A stretch of 64,000 nucleotides of DNA from Salvator merianae. Lineage: Eukaryota > Chordata > Lepidosauria > Squamata > Teiidae. The notes beneath the pieces are model-generated. The model worked only from the letters and a program-made list of their open reading frames with translations, did not search any database and had not been told where the DNA came from. Position 1 is the first letter of the stretch. Each line of letters opens with the position of its first letter. A program made the translations under genes and the position numbers. The stretch lies in NCBI GenBank assembly GCA_003586115.2, contig QVOM02000073.1, positions 48,274,825 through 48,338,824 on the forward strand, given 5' to 3'. Of this stretch, positions 37,480-49,305 are shown one piece after another.

Positions 37480-37770
37480 ACACATGTAGGGCCTTTTCTG
37501 TGGTGGCGCTCAGACTTTGGAACAGCCTCCCTCTGGAGGTTTGCCAGGTGTCTACACTATATGGTTTTTGGCACCTGATTAAAACATACCTCTTCACCCA
37601 GGCCTTTGATGTTTAGCTTCCTCTCGGGGGGGAAGGATTACATTTTAAATACGTTTTAAGAATATCCTATATATTTTACATTTTATTTTTTGTTATTGTG
37701 ACCCACCTGGGAACTTATGATGAAAGGTGGAATATAAATTCTTAAATAAATAGAGAAATAAAAATAAATA
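37480..37770 (+). pseudogene. L2-like LINE 3' end
   Basis: RAFSVVALRLWNSLPLEVCQ-like reading on the plus strand, then tatggtttttggcacctgat, cttcacccaggcctttgatg, and a UTR ending gacccacctgggaacttatg with an A/T tail. Truncated and non-functional. Confidence 0.78.
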
Positions 37771-38429
37771 GTGAATTTGTCACAGGAGATGTCTGCATCT
37801 TTCCACCTCAAACTATATGGCGCTCGCTAGACTAGCTTTGCTGGCATCTCTGGGAAGGAAATCTGACTCAAATAATGAAGCTAGAAAGCTGCATAGTCTA
37901 GATTATATTCCAACTATTTTTTTCCAAACTACCAAGTTGTAACTTTTACTTAGTCCCAATGTAGTATTGCTGTTACTTTGTCATGCTATTTATTGTATTC
38001 AGTCTGATATAATCATCACTGTTTTTAAGAAATGTTAAAAGACCATATTTATGCACCACACCAAAAAAAACAAGTAGTAAACGTTTCTGTGCCATCCATC
38101 ATTGTCAGTACTAGGCTGAAAATAGGGCCAAACATATTCCTAAACATGCAGTAACCAATTATTCTTACACCAGGAAAAATCTGAAGCTTTAAGATACATT
38201 AGCTTTTAACGAGATCAGAAGGTAGCGGCAGAAGTCACTATGTCCTATGGCTTATTCTTAGGTCAAATCAAGACAAGCTGACAATGGCATTATAAACATT
38301 TTCAATGAGTTAACGAAATCATTTGGTGGGTTATATTTTTTTAAAAAATTGAACTATTATACAAAGAGTCTTTCTACCAGTCTACCAAGGCAATCAGGAT
38401 GCTTTTGGTTAAATTATACCAAGCTTCTT

Positions 38430-38785
38430 AATGTATTTTTTCACACTGAGGGTCATTGGTCTATGGAATTTATTACCGGAAGAGGTGATGACAGCAATCA
38501 ATCTGGATAACTTTAAGAAAGGATTGGACAGATTCATGGAGGTCAGCTGTATCAATGGCCACTAGAATGGATGCCTAGGTACCTCCTCTGGGATGGAGAG
38601 ATAGGCAGATTCCTCTAAAGGACATTTGCAGGAAGTTGAGAGCAGCTGAAGGCTTTGAATTTTATTCTGCTTGAGAATGCCCAGAAACAATTGGCATACG
38701 CAACACTATATGCAATAGGATGCTGGACTAGATGGGCTGTGGCCTGATCCATCAGGGCTCCTCTTACGTTCTTATCTGTTGATAT
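38430..38785 (+). mobile_element. CR1 3' end, sense
   Basis: Starts ttttttcacactgagggtca, then ggtctatggaatttattacc, actttaagaaaggattggac, agattcatggaggtcagctg, and ends gatgctggactagatgggct, catcagggctcctcttacgt. It is one of the longer CR1 3' ends here. Confidence 0.88.
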
Positions 38786-39295
38786 ACATCACTGAAGCAG
38801 CCCCCAGCTTTTCAACAGGTGTTGGGCAATTGAAATTAGCAAGCATGTACAAGATTAATTCTCTTTTGACCTGTCTGCCTGTCAATAAAAAAAACAGTGA
38901 CTACCTATTGCCCTGTAACTGAAAATCCATCTTGCTAGCCAGGCAAATATTAATCAACCATAAAATAAACCCTTTTCAAGCAGTGGTTCAATGAAATAAT
39001 ACAAAATAATTAATCAGATAATAGTTGAACCAATTAATTAGCTACAGTAATATTAACAAAGTTTCTCTAAACCTATATTTGCTACAGGACCTAGCAATTT
39101 ACTTCAACCTTGCTTCCAAAAATGTTCCTTTCATTGCACTATAATCTAATTTAAGCAACATTCATTCATTCACTAATCTGTAGTCTACCATAGGAGATAA
39201 TAAAGTGAGAAAAAACTTCAGAGGAGCTTGATTGATACCCTGCTTTTTTCAGTGGCCAATACAATTATAGAGAATTCAGAGCCCATTCATTTGTT

Positions 39296-40920
39296 TATTT
39301 ATATTTCTATCCCACCCTATACCCAAAGGTCTTAGGGCAGGTCACAATAAAATCACCATAAAGGCAGATAACAGATTGACTGAAACAGGGACAATTCCTG
39401 TGTGGGGAGGGAATGTTGTTCCCTCAGCCAAAGGTCAGGGTAAAGAGGTGCATCTTTGCCAATTGTCTGAACACATACAATGAGGGTGCCAGGCCCACCT
39501 CTGAGGGGCCACATTGCAGGATATTCTCTGTAGCAAGGGAAGGTCTTGGGCAGGTCTATATAGGAGGAGGGCATTTGCAGGTCTACCTACAAGGAGGCAT
39601 TCCTATAGATATTTGGGGCCCAAGCCATTTACAGCCTTCTAAGTCAAGTTTAATACCTTGAACTGGGCCCAGTAGCAAATAAGCAGCCAGTGCAGTTCTT
39701 TTAGAACCGATGTGATGTGTATCGGGCCAGCAGTGGCAGTTAGCAGTCTAGCTGCTGCATTCTGCCCCATGTACAATGCATTGCAATAGTCCAATCTGGA
39801 AGTTACCAGAGCATGAATTACTGTGGCCAGATTGTCTCTGTCTAAAAAGGGTCATAGCTAGAGAACCCACCATAGCTGGAGACAGGCATTCCTAACTGCC
39901 GTCTCTACTTAAACTTGAAGTGTCAGTGCAAGAGTCCAAGAGCAACTCCAGATTACTCACCTGTCCCTTCCAGAGCAATGAAACCCCATAAAGAGCAGGA
40001 TGCCTCCCTTCATCATGACACGAGACACTGTAACACACAGCACCTCCATGTTGTCTGGATTCAATTTCAATTTATTGCCCCCATCCGGCCCATTACTGCT
40101 TCCAAGCACTTTGACTACATCTCCTGATTCAGACAGCATGAAGAGATAGATCTGGAGGATCACCTGATTACACCTCACTCCCAAACTCCGGATGATCTCT
40201 CCCAGCAGCTTCAGTAAGATGTTGAAGAGCATGAGAAATAAGATCAATTTCTGAAGAACCCCACACGTGAGTTCACAGGGCATCGAGCAGAAATCTCCCA
40301 CAACTTCTCTCTTTGGCCTTGGAGATAGGAGTGTAACATGGTGCTTCCAGCTCCCAAACTTGATAGCTTTTCAGAAGCATACCATGATCAATGGTATCAA
40401 AAGCTGTTGAGAGATCCAGGAGAACTAACAGAATGACACTTTCCTTGTCTTCCTCCTGGAGAAGGTCATGAAGCAGGGTGACCAAGGTGGCTTCAGTGCC
40501 ATAACTGGGCCTGAGGTCAGATAGAAATGGGTCTAGATAATCAGCTTCCTCCAAATATGCCTACAGTTGGGCAGCCACTGGGTGGTAGTTATTTAACTCA
40601 TCTGGGTCCTGAGGGATCCTCTTAAGGAGGGGGCACACCGCTGCCTCTTTAATAGCCAGATGTACCACCTCATCTCTCAAAGAGACATTCACCACTCCCT
40701 AAACCCACCCAGTCATATGCTGCTGGCTAGCTTTTATCAGCCAAGAAGGGCAAGGATCTAGAGAGATTGTAGTAGGACCAACCTCCTCAAGCACCTTGTC
40801 CACATCCTCAGGCCTCAATAATTGAAAATGATCCGCAATAACTGGACCAGATGGTTGACACTTCCTTTGGACTATTTTCAGCTGACATGGATTGCAATCA
40901 TTCTGCAACACTGTAAAGCA
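39296..40920 (-). pseudogene. Antisense L2-like LINE reverse transcriptase, 1.6 kb
   Basis: Read on the minus strand this is a 5'-truncated non-LTR retrotransposon of the CR1/L2 group. Segments in order: LLRPEDVDKVLEEVGPTT and LDPCPSWLIKAS; FLSDLRPSYGTEATLV; the RT core LVLLDLSTAFDTIDHGML; LFNILLKLLGEIIRSLGVRC; NKLKLNPDNMEVL; PFLDRDNLATVIHALVTS; RLDYCNALYMG; then QNAAARLL. After CNALYMG about a dozen expected codons are missing before QNAAA. Many frameshifts and stops make it non-functional. The 3' UTR reaches 39296 with a TTTATTTATAT start on the plus strand. Confidence 0.88.
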
Positions 40921-41069
40921 GGATAATTCTCAAAACTGTCTAAGGTCTGCAAGCTGACTGGCTAAGGGATTCTGGGAAGGCTGGAAATAGTTTGGGCTTC
41001 TAGAAAAGAAGACTCATGAGACATTGACAAGCCAGTGCTTGGTAGTACCCCATTTTCTACTCTATCAGT

Positions 41070-41470
41070 CTATTTTTATTTATTTTATTTATATCCTGCC
41101 CTTCACCAAAAGGTCCCAGGGCAGGTCACAATCAGTGGTGGCCCGTCACTTTAAGGGCAGGTGTTTGGAACCTGCAGGAAGGGGGCGATCGCTGTTCATG
41201 GGGTCTCTGTACTGGGCCTCCAGGCCTCCCGTGGGTTCCAAACACCCGCCCTTAAAGCGACGGGTCATCGGTGGTCACAGCAATTAAAAGATAAAATATA
41301 TGAAGTATTCTTAAAACATATTTAACACATAATCCTGCCTCCTCCCTCCCTTTCAGGCAGGACAATATCCAGAAGCTAAACATCAAAGGCCTGGGTGAAG
41401 AGAGTGGACAAGTAACAACACAAATCAGGGCCTTCTCTCATATCTGGTTTGGAATATCTGCCCCTCTGAA
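41070..41470 (-). mobile_element. Antisense L2-like LINE 3' end
   Basis: The plus strand begins with a TTTATTTATATCC-type start, then a segment like aaggtcccagggcaggtcaca, the reverse of the LINE tail that recurs through this window (gggacctt, aggtgaagggcaggatataaat). It continues after the foldback element with A/T-rich UTR and a reversed copy of the cacccaggcctttgatg segment at about 41382-41400. Confidence 0.7.
41129..41284. mobile_element. Foldback MITE with CAAT flanks, inside a LINE tail
   Basis: A 148-bp element (41133-41280). The left arm contains CCCGTCACTTTAAGGGC and GTGTTTGGAACC; the right arm is its reverse complement with few changes, so about 40 bp can pair. CAAT lies on each side (41129-41132 and 41281-41284). 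It interrupts an antisense LINE 3' end whose sequence resumes after it. The superfamily is not certain; a 4-bp duplication fits only some DNA transposon groups. Confidence 0.75.
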
Positions 41471-43068
41471 ATGAAATGTACATCCAACACTCATGGAAAA
41501 GAAAGATAAGGGTGGTAGCATGATGGCATGGATGCTTTCATCCGGCCCCTAATCCATGTAAAAGCCTAGAAAAGATGCCATGTGATTTATGCAGCATGGG
41601 GCACCCCAAAACACCTTTTTTTGCATTCAGGCACTTTGGTCATAGCATGTGATGGAAGGAGAAGAGCAAACTTTTCTGTGGGTACATCAGGCTACTCACA
41701 GGATTTTTAAAAAAAAAACAGCAGATGAAACCCAAGTTTTGATGACCCACATCAGCAAAATCCAAAGGTCTGACTGACTGCATAAGCAAGCATTCTTCTT
41801 TTCAAGAGAAATGTACAAAAATGGTGAGGAGTCGGAGCCATCAGTTGGAGGAGATCAGCCAGCAGGATGAGCAGCTGACTCAAGAGGAGGCCTCATTATC
41901 TGCAGCTGTCTGCATAGTTTCAGCCAGACATCCATCTCTATCATAAGCACACATGGAGAGGGGGGAGACCATACAGGGAGAAGCCTGCAGTGAATGCAGA
42001 CTGTGTGTGTTAGCAAAGTGGCACGTGAACAAAAAATGCAAAGCTGCAACAGGGAAAAAGCAGATAAGAAAATACAAATCGCACCTGTACCAGCCTTGTG
42101 TGATTGTATCCTAAGTGCCTCTAAAACTTCCTACATTGAAGCATTAGTCTGAGATACATCTGTTTTCCCAGGCCTATATAGAAATGAATTGGCCCCTCCA
42201 GTTATACATTCTGATTTTGTTGTCTTGAAAATAGTTTTTACATACGATTTTCAAATCGTGCTTTGCCCTAGGAACCTGGCCAGGGGAAGCACCAAATGAA
42301 GCCACAGTAAGATACGACTCTGAAATTATGCAGAGGAGTCGGGCCATATTAACTAAAATATTAATACAAGGAAATCTATTAACAGACTAGTATGAGAACA
42401 GAGAAAAGACGTGCTCTCTGGGGCACATTGTAAGATACAGTTTCAATGATCCCACCATCTTTACACAGAAGGCAAAGGAAGTCACCCCCAAGAGTATGCC
42501 CAGGGATGCCAGTCCAACAGGGAAAGGCAAAAATCCCACACCAGAACCGTCAGTACATGCACAGGAACTGTTAAGCAGAAAAGGCCCAAACTGGTATACA
42601 CTAATTTTTATAGAGAGGGGCATTTTTCCTAAATCAATAAACAACAAATTCTGAAATATCTAAATTTGTTTGGACCAAGTCTCCTTCACTTGGACATTTG
42701 ACTTCATTCTAAAAATAGTTGCCCTACTAATGCCACAAAATTCTGGGTTGTCTATTGAGCAAAATATCTCAGACTGTGAACACAAAATCACTGCAGCCTG
42801 CAGACTGAATTAACCTCACTTCCCTTGAGGAAACATTTTCAGTCTTCTTGGGTGTGACACTTGAGAAAAAGGGAGTATGTTCTGGGGGCCAAAATTTTTT
42901 GCAAAGATCTCACTTTCTTTGGGTGACTCTTATATTTAGAACAGAAATTATCTTTGCTCACTTAAATCCTGTTTCCTTCAGGAACACTACATTCTGCATT
43001 GGTTGTAGACTACAAAATGCCTAAAATTGTGAGCAAGAGATATGCAGCCAAAAAAAAAAGGAAATCTT
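41471..43068. other. Gene-free stretch
   Basis: A 42-codon frame from 41821 (MVRSRSHQLEEI) followed by a weak zinc-finger-linker-like phrase near 41966 was examined and not accepted as a gene. Confidence 0.5.
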
Positions 43069-43221
43069 GGGGTGATTCCATACTGGCTGGTATACCAGAC
43101 CAGTAAGCATGCTAGGAACCTCCCTTCTGCATGCTGGTGCCTTCTAAAGGAGGCCCTGCCCAGAAGGGAGTCTCCTAGTATGCTTGCTTTTCCAGTATAC
43201 CAGCCAATGCAGAATCACCCT
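43069..43221. mobile_element. Palindromic MITE, about 150 bp
   Basis: Left arm ggggtgattccatactggct, ggtataccagaccagtaagc, atgctaggaacctcccttct. The right arm is the reverse complement: agaagggagtctcctagtat, gcttgcttttccagtatacc, agccaatgcagaatcaccc. Near-complete foldback, non-coding. Confidence 0.82.
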
Positions 43222-44306
43222 CATTTCATGATTAAAAACCAGGATGTACCCATTGTTGGATTTAATTACAAGCTTCATCCTACTAGGAAGACTGCACCTA
43301 GTAAACCATTCACTACAACCACAATCTGTGTGGTCAGTGAATTGTATCAGGGGATCAAGGCCATCAACATCTCTTTTACAACTTCCATGTTTAACTATGC
43401 AGAGAAAAGCCTGAGTAATTTGGCACCTGATAGAAATAAACTATTGCCATTGACCATATACAGTATTATATACAGTTGAGCAGCTAGTTGTCCATCAGTC
43501 TTCCCCATGGTCCTGTCTTTCCCATAGGAAAACCTAGATGTTGAAGCAATTTCCCAGATACAAAGAGTGAGTCATGTTCTTAACACATGTCACCATACAT
43601 CTCTGCTAACTGGCACTAGCTGGTCTCTGCACCAATAGACACGAATCATGCAAGCCACAAGCAACAGCTAGTAAAGTCACAAAAGCAATCCAAAGGGATT
43701 ATAAATGGCTTTCAAAACTTCATCTCCAGATTACCAGAATTGCTGTTTATTACCTAGGCTAACGACACAGAACAAAAGGGTGTACTTTATTGTAACACAC
43801 TGACAACTGTACAATGACAGCTTTTCTAAGGAAAGCTTCCCATGGCTTGTTTTAGAAAGTTCCTTCCTTTTTAGGCTTTTGAAATCTCTATGTACCATGC
43901 AGTCACAGTGCCCTCTGCTGCATAATCAATAGAAGTAGGGGATAGAGCATTCAATAAAAAAAAAAATCTAGAGAACAGTCAACTGCTTTTTCTTGTTGCT
44001 GTTGGGTACTTTAGCACAATTCAGTGGGGCTCATTTCATTGTTTGTGTGTCATTAGCAGACTAGGATAATGGTCATAGACAATAACATAGTTCCAACTCT
44101 AAAGCAAAATTACAGTATTACCAAGATGCAGTTTTCTATCCCTCCAACAGACACCTAATATTTATTCATTTATTTATTGTAAAGGAGCCTCCAATTCAGG
44201 TTTGGTTCTAATGGCTGCATGTGGTTTTCTTAGCACAGTACATAAATTATTTACCACTGCCTTTTTCCTCAGTATTTTTTCAACTTCCTGTAACAGTTTC
44301 AATTCC
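43222..44306. other. No feature recognised
   Basis: Nothing supported beyond short incidental open frames. Confidence 0.5.
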
Positions 44307-45514
44307 CTAAGGCCGCAGTCCGACATCGTAAATTTAATCCATATAGGAAGAGTACAAGGACTGAATTTGTCTTCTGATTGTTCCCACAGTTACATTTTAA
44401 CACAGACTCAATTCGTACTTGCTCATTCTCACACTGATGCTTCCCATGCTTGGCACGGAGAAACAGTACCTTGTCTGCCTCCACCCCTTGTCATATTCTC
44501 CTCCCTGTGCAGTCCGTGATTGACTGCAGTCCCAATGTACAAATCTTGACATCACAGGGGCAGGAAAGTCAAGCTCCGCTCTCCGTATGTCCCTGCTGCT
44601 GCCTCAGAACATGGATTTATTTGGCAGCATTACTAGTCATTCGCCATTTGCTCCTTCTCCCCCCTGCAGCCTCTATGTACACAAGCAGAACTTTAAAACC
44701 ATGTATACTGCACAATTAAGCTTCTTAAAGGGCAGATGGCAATTTCTGCTCCCTTGCAAGTGCACTTTTGCGCAATTGCGCAATTTAAAACTAGTGCAAA
44801 AGCAGGGAGAGGTCTGTGAAGAAGGGGAAATGTGGGGAGGGAATGTGGGGGGGGACTCTATAATCATGATAGTGCAGTTCATGGCCAGCAAATGGACTCT
44901 GTCTCATCTCCCCCCGAAACATCCGCAGCAGCATGTGTCCCCACTGTGTAGCTGTGTGTTGCTGATGGCAAAAATGATCTTGAATGAGTTCTTTGTTAGG
45001 GCAAGAGGACAGCACCCCCAAAACAGGCGCAGTCTGTTTTTTGGTTTACTCAGCTGATGGAAGTAGAGGAAGCCTTTAATTTCTTCCTGGCAGTGTTGAA
45101 TGGGGGATAAAGAAAGAGAAAGGACTGCAGCTTAGCAACGTAAAAAGGAGGACAGTTTTCTTTTCTCCTGGCAGTGACAGAAGGGGGGATAATGGAGGCA
45201 GAGGAAACTACTGCGCTTCCTGCCCACCCACAAAGTCTTTCATTGGATGGCACAAAATGGGAAGCCCTTCCCCTGCACACCCTCAAAAAAGTACGGCTCC
45301 TCCCAAATAGTCTCCTTCCCCGTTCTCACATCGCAAAGTAAAGCAGGCTAGCAATCTGGAATGGCTTGAGAACTCATTAAATCCAAATACAAAGTAGTCT
45401 GGATTTTGCCAATTTAGTCCAGAAAAACTACGGAACAGCAAGATCACGTCAGGCCAGCAGGAACTGAAGACAGCCTGCAAACTGATTAAATGCCATGTCG
45501 GAACACAGCCTAAG
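44307..45514 (+). mobile_element. Inverted-repeat element, copy 2 (without L1 piece)
   Basis: About 1.21 kb. The left part (44307-44660) matches 55675-56020 and the right part (45230-45514) matches 56690-56970. The ends are imperfect inverted repeats: left CTAAGGCCGCAGTCCGACAT, right (reversed) CTTAGGCTGTGTTCCGACAT. The middle (about 44.66-45.2 kb) differs and has no L1 fragment. No open reading frame for a transposase is visible, so it is non-autonomous. The terminal design suggests a hAT-like DNA transposon, but no clear target duplication was found. Confidence 0.7.
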
Positions 45515-45584
45515 AGTCTCTTGGCATGGAGGAGCTATGTTTCACAGAGTCTCAGTGTCCCGTTCTCAGTAGGGTTCTATTTCC

Positions 45585-46020
45585 CCAGAAAGGACAGGTG
45601 TGAAATCTGAGAGTACTCCTGGATTCTGCAGATGCTGCAGATTTTGGTGATGACTTCTTCCAGCTGCAACTGATTTTCCAGCAACAGCCCTTTCTGCACA
45701 GAGATAGTTTGGCCTCAGGAATTTATGCTGTGGCAATTTCCAGACTGGACTATTGTAATGTGTTCTACGTGGGGCTGCCCCTGAAGATGATTCAAAAACT
45801 GCAGCTGGGGCAGAATGTAGCAGTCCAACTACTGACTGGAACTGCTGGCCAGACACGTATCATGCTGATCCTAAAAAAGACTTCCCCCTCCCCTTTCAGG
45901 CACCTATTTGCTGTTTTAATGATTTTATTTTTAATTGTGTCAATTTTTTATATATTTCATTGTAACTTGCCCTGGGGACCACTGAACATAGAACAGGATA
46001 GAAATACAAATGAATAAATA
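45585..46020 (+). pseudogene. L2-like LINE reverse-transcriptase fragment
   Basis: The plus strand encodes LHRDSLASGIYAVAISRLDY, CNVFYVGLPLKMIQKLQLGQ, NVAVQLLTGTAGQ, then deletes most of the C-terminus and joins a 3' UTR ending cttgccctggggaccactga with a short A/T tail. The internal deletion shows it is a broken copy. It starts about 70 bp right of chimeric-family copy 2. Confidence 0.8.
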
Positions 46021-46439
46021 ACTCACAGTATCTAAAAGAAAGGGGGGGGGAAAAATTCTGATGTTAGCCATTAGTGTAAGATGACAATGTAATCATATAA
46101 AACACATAAAAAGATAGGATCCGACTGGAAAACAAACGGAAATAAATTAAAATCAGCAGAGCCACACAACTTGAAAAGTTTTAGAAAAGGGTTGTACCTG
46201 ACACATCGCAAACACGATGTTAGCCACTGGACACATTACTCTGTGGAAGGCATTTCACAAATAAGGGGACAGTCCTGAAAGCATCACGCCTCCTGCCTCT
46301 GGGCAGGACCAGACTCCTCCTTCTCAGATGGCCCTTTTGCTGGCTATCTAGGTGCTGCTACAGTTCAGCAGAACCCTCAGTGAAGTCACTCTAACTATCT
46401 ATAGATAGGATTGTGGCCTAGCCATTACTCAATGCCTCA

Positions 46440-46700
46440 TTTAAGGATTTCTGGAATGTGGGGAGTTGGACCAGTTCATGGAAGTCAGAGGTGCCAATGA
46501 CTATTAGCCCTGATGGAGGCAGGAGGTGGCGTGCCTCTGAGGGCCAGCTGCCAGGAGGCTGCAAGCAGAGCAAGCTGTGTGCTCACTTGCTGGTGGGCTT
46601 CCTTATGCCGCTGGTTGGCCACTGCAAGAGCAGGCTGCTGGGTTAGATGGGCCATGAGTCTAATTCAGTAGGGCATCGCTTATGTTAACCTATCTTTACC
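46440..46700 (+). mobile_element. CR1 3' end, sense, degraded
   Basis: ggaccagttcatggaagtca, ggtgccaatgactattagcc, a G-rich middle, gtggttggccactgcaagag-like sequence, and gctgctgggttagatgggcc followed by cattgcttatgtta-like terminus. An open stretch at 46458-46646 is just part of the repeat. Confidence 0.78.
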
Positions 46701-47814
46701 GATCCAGGTTGACCTATTTAAGTAAAAATAGACTTTAAATATCTAATTTCACTTTTTAAATTAACCTCAAAACAATATCTCTACCCACATGTGAACGTAA
46801 AAAGAATCTAATCTAAATCTTGCTTAACATAAATAATGGGTTCCTCAATAAGGGTGATATGATGATTATCTATTTAAATAAAAGATAAAACAGGCAATAG
46901 ATCATGGAATTAAAATAAATGTAAAGAACCTCCAGTGCAAATTAAAGAGCAATTATGGAGAAAATTCCTTACCAGCCAAATATATGGAGAACAACTGTCA
47001 GTGGAAGGGTTTTAAATGATTGCTTTTGTACAACACAGAGTGATTCATCAGCTGTGTAGCATGGGGGAATCTTGCCAAGAAAAAAAAGACATTCTGCTAT
47101 CTTGGGTCTATGGGATTTTGCTCTACATGATTTGAGCTCTCAAACAGATTTTGGGGATGCACAGCAGTCTCTGAGGGGAAAGAGAAATATACACATCCTC
47201 TTTTGCTGTACAATTTGTGACCCACAATACAACATTTACCAAAAAAAGTGAAGTAACTTCATTGAAAAGAGTGACTACATACCTTTTAACATCTCCTTAA
47301 TATAAAATGAAGAGGCAGGTCAGAAAGTGCAGAGAGTACTTAGTGCACACACTGGGGGATCTGTGCCCCCCATGCCCTTCGTACCCAACCTTCCATTCCA
47401 TTCATCAATTACCAGTAGGATTCAGGATACAGAGACTATGGAGGAAAGGAAGGGGGGGGGAAAAACCTTGAGTCTGTCTGAATCTCATATAATGCAGGAC
47501 TCATCATGGCCACTCCTACTTTCCAATTCAGTTTCTCTACTAAATAATATGGGAGGAGGTGAACTATACGATTCAACTGTGATTGGCTGCAGCACACAAA
47601 AGATGGACAAGCAGAAGCATCATTCTGGAACTCCTCCAGCCCTTCTTCTCACAACCCCATTTTGCCAGAGAAGCCATGAGAAGAGCCCCTCTGCTCCCAG
47701 AGAAGCCAAGAGGCAGCCTCACCATTCACACAGGTCTTAGAATGAGGACAGCAATTATTAATTGCAGCCATTTGGCAGTAAAAGGTTGACTGATTACCTC
47801 CCCAGCCCTTGCTG
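46701..47814. other. No gene recognised
   Basis: An open frame at 47327-47740 (137 codons) has no recognisable domain; composition suggests a repeat-derived stretch leading into the degenerate tandem array. Confidence 0.5.
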
Positions 47815-48230
47815 TCCACCACCACATTGTTGGATGGTGGAAGAGCAACTGATTTCTCCAAGCCTTCTCATTGTCCTCAAGGAGTGGGGAGGTAGTCAAT
47901 CCCTCTTACAGTCCTTACTATGGCTACCACAGGTTATCAGAGGACTGCAGAGGAGGGGACTGTTCTGTCCCAGCCTTCTGACAGCAGGAGCAAGGTGAAA
48001 TTGCCTTCAGAGTCCTCACCATCACTGCCATGAATGCTGGAGAATTTGGGCAGCACGCATTCTCTCCCAGCCCTCCAACAGAGGCATCGAAGAATCCTTG
48101 CTATCAACGGCCATAAACTAGTCAGTGGTCACTACCCTCTCCTGCCCTTCAGCAGCATCAACAAATGCTGAGGGGCAATTAAAAAATCCTCAGCTTGCAA
48201 ACTGGCCATTCTTGACTAGAGGTGGCCTCG
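47815..48230 (+). repeat. Degenerate tandem repeat, period about 80-100 bp
   Basis: Units begin agtccttactatggctacca (47911), agtcctcaccatcactgcca (48009), gaatccttgctatcaacggc (48091) and aatcctcagcttgcaaactg (48184), and each but the last contains a cccagccttctgacag-like segment. Unit lengths vary, so it is an old array. Confidence 0.5.
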
Positions 48231-49286
48231 GTGAAGACAATGAAATATAGCAATCCAAGAGGCAGCACTGAGCACCTTGATCTCATTTCCCCTACCACCA
48301 TCTTTGTCAGCCTCCAGTTTTTTTCTGTTTGATGGTGCTGAGCATGACTTCACTGCTTAGGGTCCTTTTTGATCTGGCAGTCAGGCTTTGTGCTTCCCGC
48401 CCCTCTATTTTCACAGCACTGGCTCCACATCAAAGCAGAGAGGCTCCAGGAATACTGTACGTAATAAGGGATTAGTCACAAGAGAAATACTAAAACAGAT
48501 ACTATGCATAGCTTTCAGTGGCCGATCTGCATCAGGATGGACATGTCATTTATATTCATATTGCTGGGACTCTTCAGGAATAAGGGAAGCTTGTAGAGAA
48601 TGAACACCAAAGCAAATCTGAGAAATAATGGAAACTGACACCAACTAAACAGGTAAATGGCATAGTTAAGCTTTCAGGAGATCTCAGGTATAAACATCTC
48701 CAAATAGGGCTAGAAAAGATTTTTAAAGTCACAAAACATATGATACACGAGAGACTTTGTAGGTCATCTAGCCAAAGCCCCAACACAGGGCATAAATTTA
48801 CTAAACCATCTTCAAAATGTAGAAGATTATAAGGAAAGTCAGAAATCACCACATACGCTTTATATATTCTAAGGTCCTGTTAACATGCAAAATAAATCAT
48901 GGTTCGGTTCTATTAGACATTGGGACTTTCTTCTTTCTCCCGGAAATAAGCAACTTTAAGTAGTCTGTGGCAGGCCAGGCAATTGTGTAATCTTGAATTC
49001 TATTCAGAATTCAGTTCTGTGGTGAATGATAAGCGGAAGAAGTCCCATGGTTAGCCTCCTATGACTTCACAGCCCTACCCCAGAAGGAAGCACTTCCTGC
49101 CATCCCCAGACCCAAAGACCACCACCACTAGGTGGAATACTACCAAACTATGCATCTCTCAAATGAAAAACAAGTATTTATTGAAACCTGACCAAAATTT
49201 TGTTACTGTTTCAATTATTTCTATAGTCTTCATCATGGAAATACCTGAGATCAAACTGAAGTTCCTACAAAATTATATCCTTCAAG
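48231..49286. other. No feature recognised
   Basis: Sequence between the tandem array and the inferred 3' end of C5orf15; a candidate DNA-element end (taaggtcctgttaacatgca, 48870) has no partner found. Confidence 0.45.
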
Positions 49287-49305
49287 TTTATTGTAAAACT
49301 TTATT
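49287..49305 (-). terminator. Candidate poly(A) signal cluster for C5orf15
   Basis: Two AATAAA hexamers on the minus strand (49300-49305 and 49287-49292) lie about 1.3 kb past the stop codon. A further copy lies at 49177-49182 and an upstream one at 50091-50096. Which is used cannot be told from sequence alone. Confidence 0.45.

Noticed and set aside
41821..42060. Possible C2H2 zinc-finger relic (CATACAGGGAGAAGCC, then TGCAGTGAATGC)
   Set aside because: Frame is broken and the His pair and spacing do not fit; a single weak match is not enough.
47327..47740. 137-codon open frame
   Set aside because: No domain; sequence leads into a degenerate tandem repeat.
1..49286. Exons of FSTL4, the expected left neighbour
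   Set aside because: No follistatin, EF-hand or Ig-type coding block with splice sites was recognised.
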